A DNA stretch of 64,000 nucleotides, from positions 7,547,765-7,611,764 of the forward strand of contig NC_057767.1 in assembly GCF_010389155.1 (NCBI RefSeq), in the 5' to 3' direction. Position 1 is the first letter of the stretch. Each line of letters begins with the position of its first letter. Both the position numbers and the translations under genes were made by a program. A model generated the notes under the pieces. The model was not told where the DNA came from and made no database searches. It saw only the letters and a list, made by a program, of their open reading frames with translations. Below, one piece after another: positions 59,091 through 64,000 of this stretch. The DNA comes from Erigeron canadensis (taxonomy: Eukaryota; Streptophyta; Magnoliopsida; Asterales; Asteraceae).

Positions 59091-59103
59091 GGCTCTGATA
59101 CCA
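59091..59103 (-). other. Primer binding site of copia 2
   Basis: The minus strand reads TGGTATCAGAGCC, matching the complement of the initiator tRNA-Met 3' end, two bases from the 5' LTR. Confidence 0.9.
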
Positions 59104-59105
59104 CA

Positions 59106-59588
59106 TGTTGGAATAAACATGGTTTGATTCAAGGAAAAATACTCACCAAATGATCCTGTGGAACCTGTAAAGGCATTAAACATGTTTGCCATTGATTTCG
59201 GGTTCCCAAAACAAGGTGATTGAGTTAGGATGAGATGGGTAATTCGGCTGTGATGTTATGCACGAATTTGAGAGGAGTAAACACACGAATTTGTGTGGGA
59301 TTTTGTGTGTGTGATTAACCTTAACTTAGGGTTAATTACCCTCTATTTATAATGAGAGTAATTACACTTACCACCCTTTAGTAATTACACATTCAACCCC
59401 TGTGGTGTTTAATGTGTATACCATTAGTCCTCTTATTTACAATCACCTAATGGGAAACCTTATTCTACGTCTCTAAGAGTAAATACGCTAATCATATATT
59501 TACCTAGACATAGGGATTTCATTATCGTCAATTATCATATCAAGAATGATACATGATCAGTGACGGTCACACTAACGTAGTTCCAACA
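59106..59588 (-). repeat. 5' LTR of copia 2
   Basis: Same ends and length as 50877-51359. Differences seen include AATGTGTATACC against AATGCGTATACC and ACGTCTCTAAG against ACGCCTCTAAG, mostly transitions. Confidence 0.95.
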
Positions 59589-59593
59589 AGAGA

Positions 59594-60140
59594 TTCTTTG
59601 AGTTGGAAAGAAAATCCAAAGCATCGTCAAAAGGAACAGTTCCACACGACAAATGTCTCTCCAACAAAAGCTCCGAAAGTATTATAAGTTTACTAAGCTA
59701 GCTTCGAAGGCAATTGACCGGCAGTCAACTTTTTCTTACACTTTGTACGTGTGGATCAAACAAAATAGCATCTAAGCTCATGGTGTCTTTATAGCCGTCA
59801 CAATTTGTTGGCCGTCAACTAAATTACACATCATCTAAATCAAAGGCCAAATACCAGATATTAAATACTTATGCAACAAACAACTCAAGTATTAAAACTA
59901 ATGGCCTATGAAATAAGGTGATTTAAGCTAGTTAGATAGAAATTCATAATTAAACTTGAATTTCATTAATACGATATACATAACATGTAGATAATACTCT
60001 TGTGCATTCCATTGACCATTGTCATATGGAGCCTATCTAATATGTACAAAGTTCTTGTATATAAGAACCAGTGATCAAGATTAATATCATTATGTTGTGC
60101 GTCGCAACATAAAATTTAATGTTATTATGCAGTACATTTA
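59594..60140. other. Intergenic DNA right of copia 2
   Basis: 59594-59780 is less AT-rich and might derive from a gene, but no frame has a recognisable domain. Confidence 0.35.
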
Positions 60141-60341
60141 GGGGTGTTTGTGTTTGCGTTTTCAAGATAGATTATGCGTTTAAAAGTTGCGTTTTGAAAA
60201 ATTGTCTGCTTTTTCAAAACTACATTTTCTCTCTAATAAAACGCAGATAATCACTTATTTTGCCAAACAAATTTTTTGATTATTGCGTTATACAAACGCA
60301 ATAATTAAATAATCAGCTCAAAACTCAATCACAAACACCCC
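60141..60341. mobile_element. Tourist-like MITE, 201 bp
   Basis: Terminal inverted repeats GGGGTGTTTGTG at the left and CACAAACACCCC-type at the right, extending imperfectly further in (GCGTTTT, ATTAT blocks). The duplication is TTA (60138-60140 and 60342-60344). Non-coding. A degraded relative lies near 11385-11555. Confidence 0.8.
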
Positions 60342-60344
60342 TTA

Positions 60345-61387
60345 ATATTGAAACGAATTTCGAATGGATATTAGTTAACATTTTTCCCAAGGAAGCGAGC
60401 CGTGACCATCAATTTGGCCAGATCGATCGATAGTGCCTTTTTACCGGATGTGAAAACAATCTAACAATGCTTATCTACACAATTTTTCCATCCATCCATT
60501 GTTCTCAATGCAACAATACTGGTCATAATATGCACATGAATAGTTGTTTTTGATATATATATATATATATATATTGAAATTGGTAGTAAAATAATAAGGG
60601 ATAACAATAAAGGTAATAACCATGGATAACATAATTAATAACAAAACATATAGTAAAAGAGATAGCATATATAGATTGTATATATATATATATATATATG
60701 TATAATGGACTTCATTCAGGCAGCCTAAAGTCTATATCATAAATCTTTTTCATGAAACATTATCTACTAATAAACTAAAACAGGATTGTAGCCTCTATTT
60801 AAAGACAGGTGATCGATATGTCTTAGAACGACAAGTGTCATTGATCAAATAAATTAAATTATAAATTAAATATTAGGCCAATGTTTGACAATAATAATAA
60901 GACCATGTTTCCTTATTATCTACTTATGTTTCCTTATTTAAAGATTTTAAGTACGTGTAAATTGGATTTCAAATCAAATATAATGGATAGACGAATACGA
61001 TAGAGATGATTATTTCTTATTTAATTGATTTCATTTATCTACATTATCTATGCAAAGGGAAGGAGGGGATTTGACTTTACTAAGATATGGATGGATAAAT
61101 GATTTGTTCCTCCATTGATTTATATTTTGTACATCAGGCAAGGTCGGTAATACATTTAACATACAACCCTAAGCGATTTACATGTATACCATTTTTTACA
61201 ATTTCACAACAATATAGTTAATGCTAAAATCTTTATTATTTATTTTTACATTTTATAGAATTAATTTTAAATAAATCAATTATGTTTCAATTTACATTCA
61301 ATTATTAGTACTAGTATTATACAAACACAATGAACTAGTATTAATTCACCATAATAAATTCATCAAGTTTGGTTCATATAACTCAAC

Positions 61388-61400
<13 letters not shown>
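60345..61400. other. AT-rich intergenic DNA
   Basis: No exon is supported. (TA)n tracts occur near 60551-60572 and 60678-60698. Confidence 0.4.
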
Positions 61401-61404
<4 letters not shown>

Positions 61405-61422
<18 letters not shown>

Positions 61423-61600
61423 AAAAGTGAATATGAGGTTGTTCTCCATCTAAGCTTAGATGGGGAACTCCTCATATACAAGTATTTTAATATTTGTTTG
61501 AATTTTAAATAAAAACATATGATTATAAAAACCAAATGTGAGGAGTTCCCTATCTAAGCTTAGATGGGGAACAACCCCATACTCACTGCTCTCATATCTA
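61405..61600. mobile_element. Foldback MITE with paired palindromes
   Basis: The arms about 61420-61474 and 61536-61590 are inverted repeats of each other. Each contains CTAAGCTTAG: the left arm reads CCATCTAAGCTTAGATGG, a perfect palindrome; the right arm has CTATCTAAGCTTAGATGG. The outer ends contain GTGAATATG on the left and CATACTCAC on the right. About 190 bases, next to a (TA)n tract. Superfamily unknown. Confidence 0.6.
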
Positions 61601-61909
61601 CCAATAAACTAAAACATGATTCAAGCATCCTTTAATTGACACGTGTTACAATATCTAAACGACACGTGTTCCTCTTAACTTATTAGAGTAAATATACAGG
61701 TCTAATTTTTATATACCTAAAATAATTATAGATACCTAATTAAATTGTTAAAGATATGTATTAATCTTTATATTATATATATAATAAAGAAAGATTGTTT
61801 TTTAAACTATTTTTAGAAACAATTATAATGTGTCATGTCAATAAATTTTTTCAAAATATTTTTTATTCTATTTATGATGTCATATTTAGTTAGTAATCTT
61901 TTTATAGAT

Positions 61910-62448
61910 AAATAGCCCATTAAATATTTTCAAAATGTTTTATTTTATTTATGATGTCTACAAATTTATTCTTTTATTAGAAACAAAGTAAATTCTTTTT
62001 AATATAATATCATGAAATGTCTTTTTTATGTTTTGTTAATGCAATATGCACTACAAACAATACTGCATTTGTTCACACTTTTAATGAGTATGAACAAATT
62101 AAAAATTTTGTCACGCTTTTTTGTGTGTAAAAATATATAGAAATAAAAGTGTGTATAAATTTTTTCACATAAAAGAGTAAATAGCCCATTAAATATTTTC
62201 AAAATGTTTTATTTTATTATGATGTCTACAAATTTATTCTTTTATTAGAAACAAAGTAAATTCTTTTTAATATAATATCATGAAATGTCTTTTTATGTTT
62301 TGTTAATGCAATAGACACTACAAACAATACTGCATTTGTTCACACTTTTAACGAGTGTGAACAAATTAAAAATTTTGTCATGTTTTTTAGTGTGTAAAAA
62401 TATATAGAAATAAAAGTGTGTATAAATTTCTCCATACAAAAAAGTGTG
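61910..62448 (+). repeat. 269-bp tandem duplication
   Basis: AATAGCCCATTAAATATTTT starts at 61911 and again at 62180, and the two units match nearly base for base up to the GTGTGTATAAATTT blocks. Each unit contains CACTACAAACAATACTGCAT, a relative of the CACTA MITE end at 34014. No coding sequence. Confidence 0.8.
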
Positions 62449-64000
62449 TAGAACTAAAAGTTCACACTTTTTAGTATGAACTTTGATAATTATTTTGTAA
62501 CACCTCATTTGTCCACGCTTTTATAGTGAGGTACTAATATTTATAAATTATTGTGTTAATCAATTTAATATTTCCAAGCCGAGTTATGATATATCAATAA
62601 CAAAAATTATATACATTTTTTAAGATTTTTTTTGCTTTTAAATTTTAGTTAAAATGTCTGGGTTGAACCCAGGTTGATTAGCTAGTATAAAATAAAATTA
62701 CTATGTATTTAACAAATTAACAAGTACGTGTAAACATCAATTACAATCTCTATCCTCCAAGTTACAATTAATTATTATTCTGAATCAGTATAGAAGTGTT
62801 AATTAGTCTATTGTTAATATAAGCTTTCCATCATTGGGAGTTTGCAGCACACCACACTTTGGTTTTCTAATCGACATTCTGTTCAACCCAATTGCCGTAC
62901 ATTAACAAGTAACACATATATATATTTTTGATTACATATATATGTGTTATATTTTAATTTATAATTTTAATAATATTTTAACTAGCAATTTTCTAATTAT
63001 GTTCATAGTAATTATAATAATAACTAGGTTTAGCCCCGTGCGTTGCACGAGATAACATAAATTTCTATTAAATAGTTTAACAAATGTTCAATATAAAAAA
63101 AACTGTCATCGAAAAACGAAGATATTTTTTTATGTAATGAAGTAAAATATCAAATGACAAAGTAATAAACATTATTAAAGGAAAAATTATAAATCTCAAG
63201 ATAAATCTTCACTTTTTTTCATCATCCATCACCCCTTCCACAAGCAATGAATATTTCACCATTCTCTCACCGTCTATGTAGGAATTAATCTTGACTCAGT
63301 CATATTATCTAGTTTGAGTTGGTTTTATTTAAGTTAGTATTTGAGTTGATTTTAGTGTTGCTTCAAATAAATGGTATAAAGTCATGGGATTGACCGAATT
63401 ATATGCCATTGAGAATATGGACATTATGGGTCATACCCATGACTGATTCCTTAGGTAAAGTTGGTATTGTATTTCCTTATTTTTAGGATCACATGAGATG
63501 TAGTTTTGCCTATTTAAGGCTTATTCAGTCATTGAATAAGAAATAAGTTTCACCTTTGTTTTCTATATTTTTGTACGTATTTACTCTCTTTTCTTATTAA
63601 CCTACATAATATACATACTGAGTGAGGTTGAGAGCGATAAAAAACAAAGAAAAAGATAAAACTAAAAAGGTGAGAGGGTGAGAAAAAAAAACCAGATTTA
63701 CACACCATCACCCTTTGGTACCTACAGGGCGGATGGTGTTCCAACTGGTCACCGGTCGATCACCACCTTGCCTCCTTACGTATTATGTCTACCTTCAAAG
63801 AATTAAACATAGAGTATATAAAAACATAAATTCAACTTAAATTAAGACAACATTTTTTATGTTCCAAGTAATCTAAAGTTTATACTTTTGCAATATATTA
63901 TGTTGGAAAATAAAAATTAAATATAAATTAAAAAAATTTACATCTCAAAAGATATTATATTAAAAAAAAATTAAGAATCATTATTACTTTTTAATAAGAA
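62449..64000. other. AT-rich intergenic DNA to the window end
   Basis: No gene is supported. CTAGGTTTAGCCCCGTGCG near 63024 resembles a widespread plant repeat end. 63470-63570 (TTTAAGGCTTATTCAGTC, TTGAATAAGAAATAAG) is reminiscent of the transcribed part of copia-type LTRs and may be a relic; no ends were found. 63690-63780 is GC-richer but has no domain. Confidence 0.35.

Larger units (their letters stand above)
50877..59588 (-). mobile_element. Ty1/copia LTR retrotransposon 2, full length, nearly intact pol
   Basis: A perfect duplication AGAGA (50872-50876 and 59589-59593) bounds two LTRs of 483 bases each that differ at only about ten positions by eye. A tRNA-Met primer site and a polypurine tract are present. 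The coding region is one frame interrupted only by two stops, so decay is recent. The length of 8712 includes a nested 2505-bp solo LTR plus a 5-bp duplication between pol and the 3' LTR; without them it is about 6.2 kb. Confidence 0.96.

Noticed and set aside
63300..63620. Copia LTR fragment
   Set aside because: Words such as TTGAATAAGAAATAAG are suggestive but no LTR ends, partner or duplication were found.

Overview
The window is nuclear DNA from a flowering plant, almost certainly a eudicot. It carries a TIR-NBS-LRR resistance gene (a class absent from grasses), introns with GT-AG borders, an S22 R2R3-MYB, an S-domain receptor kinase, and many plant transposon families on an AT-rich background. 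The two Ty1/copia families and the short GGGCGAAGCCC repeats look like those common in Asteraceae. That family assignment comes from memory of sequence style and is not proven here.

Layout. 1-1324 is the 3' part of a G-type lectin receptor-like kinase running in from the left. 2891-3754 is an intronless MYB44/73-type repressor-like gene on the minus strand. 4-11.6 kb is intergenic DNA packed with small elements: a Helitron-like copy, a SINE, two adjacent TAA-flanked MITEs, a 557-bp MITE and an orphan promoter-like patch. 11669-12463 is a small plant gene with an RRM-like C-terminus. 14.5-15.1 kb is a tandem repeat. 15305-23037 is a full but decayed copia element with target duplication GTAAT. 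24170-26601 is a broken TIR-NBS gene. About 28.9-32.4 kb is a 5'-truncated LINE. 36228-38019 and 40858-42234 are tandem two-exon SGNH/SASA carbohydrate esterase genes with a solo LTR of the first copia family between them. 42.8-43.3 kb is an F-box gene remnant.

43903-45314 is a Mutator-like element with a perfect 9-bp target duplication and long inverted ends built from copies of one palindrome. It encloses a fragment resembling the N-terminus of plant mobile domain (PMD) proteins. 45965-46210 is a tRNA-derived SINE with a perfect 16-bp duplication. 47432-49186 is another long-TIR element with a second inverted repeat inside it. 49396-49698 encodes a secreted eight-cysteine, lipid-transfer-like peptide. 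50877-59588 is a second copia element (duplication AGAGA) carrying a nested 2.5-kb solo LTR (duplication ATAGC); its leader holds six TGACGTCA sites. 59.6-64 kb is gene-poor and MITE-rich.

The likely functional genes are the receptor kinase, the MYB, the RRM-like gene, the two esterases and the eight-cysteine peptide. There is no operon-like organisation. The main story is a few genes surrounded by nested transposon insertions, several of which can be delimited to the base by their target duplications.
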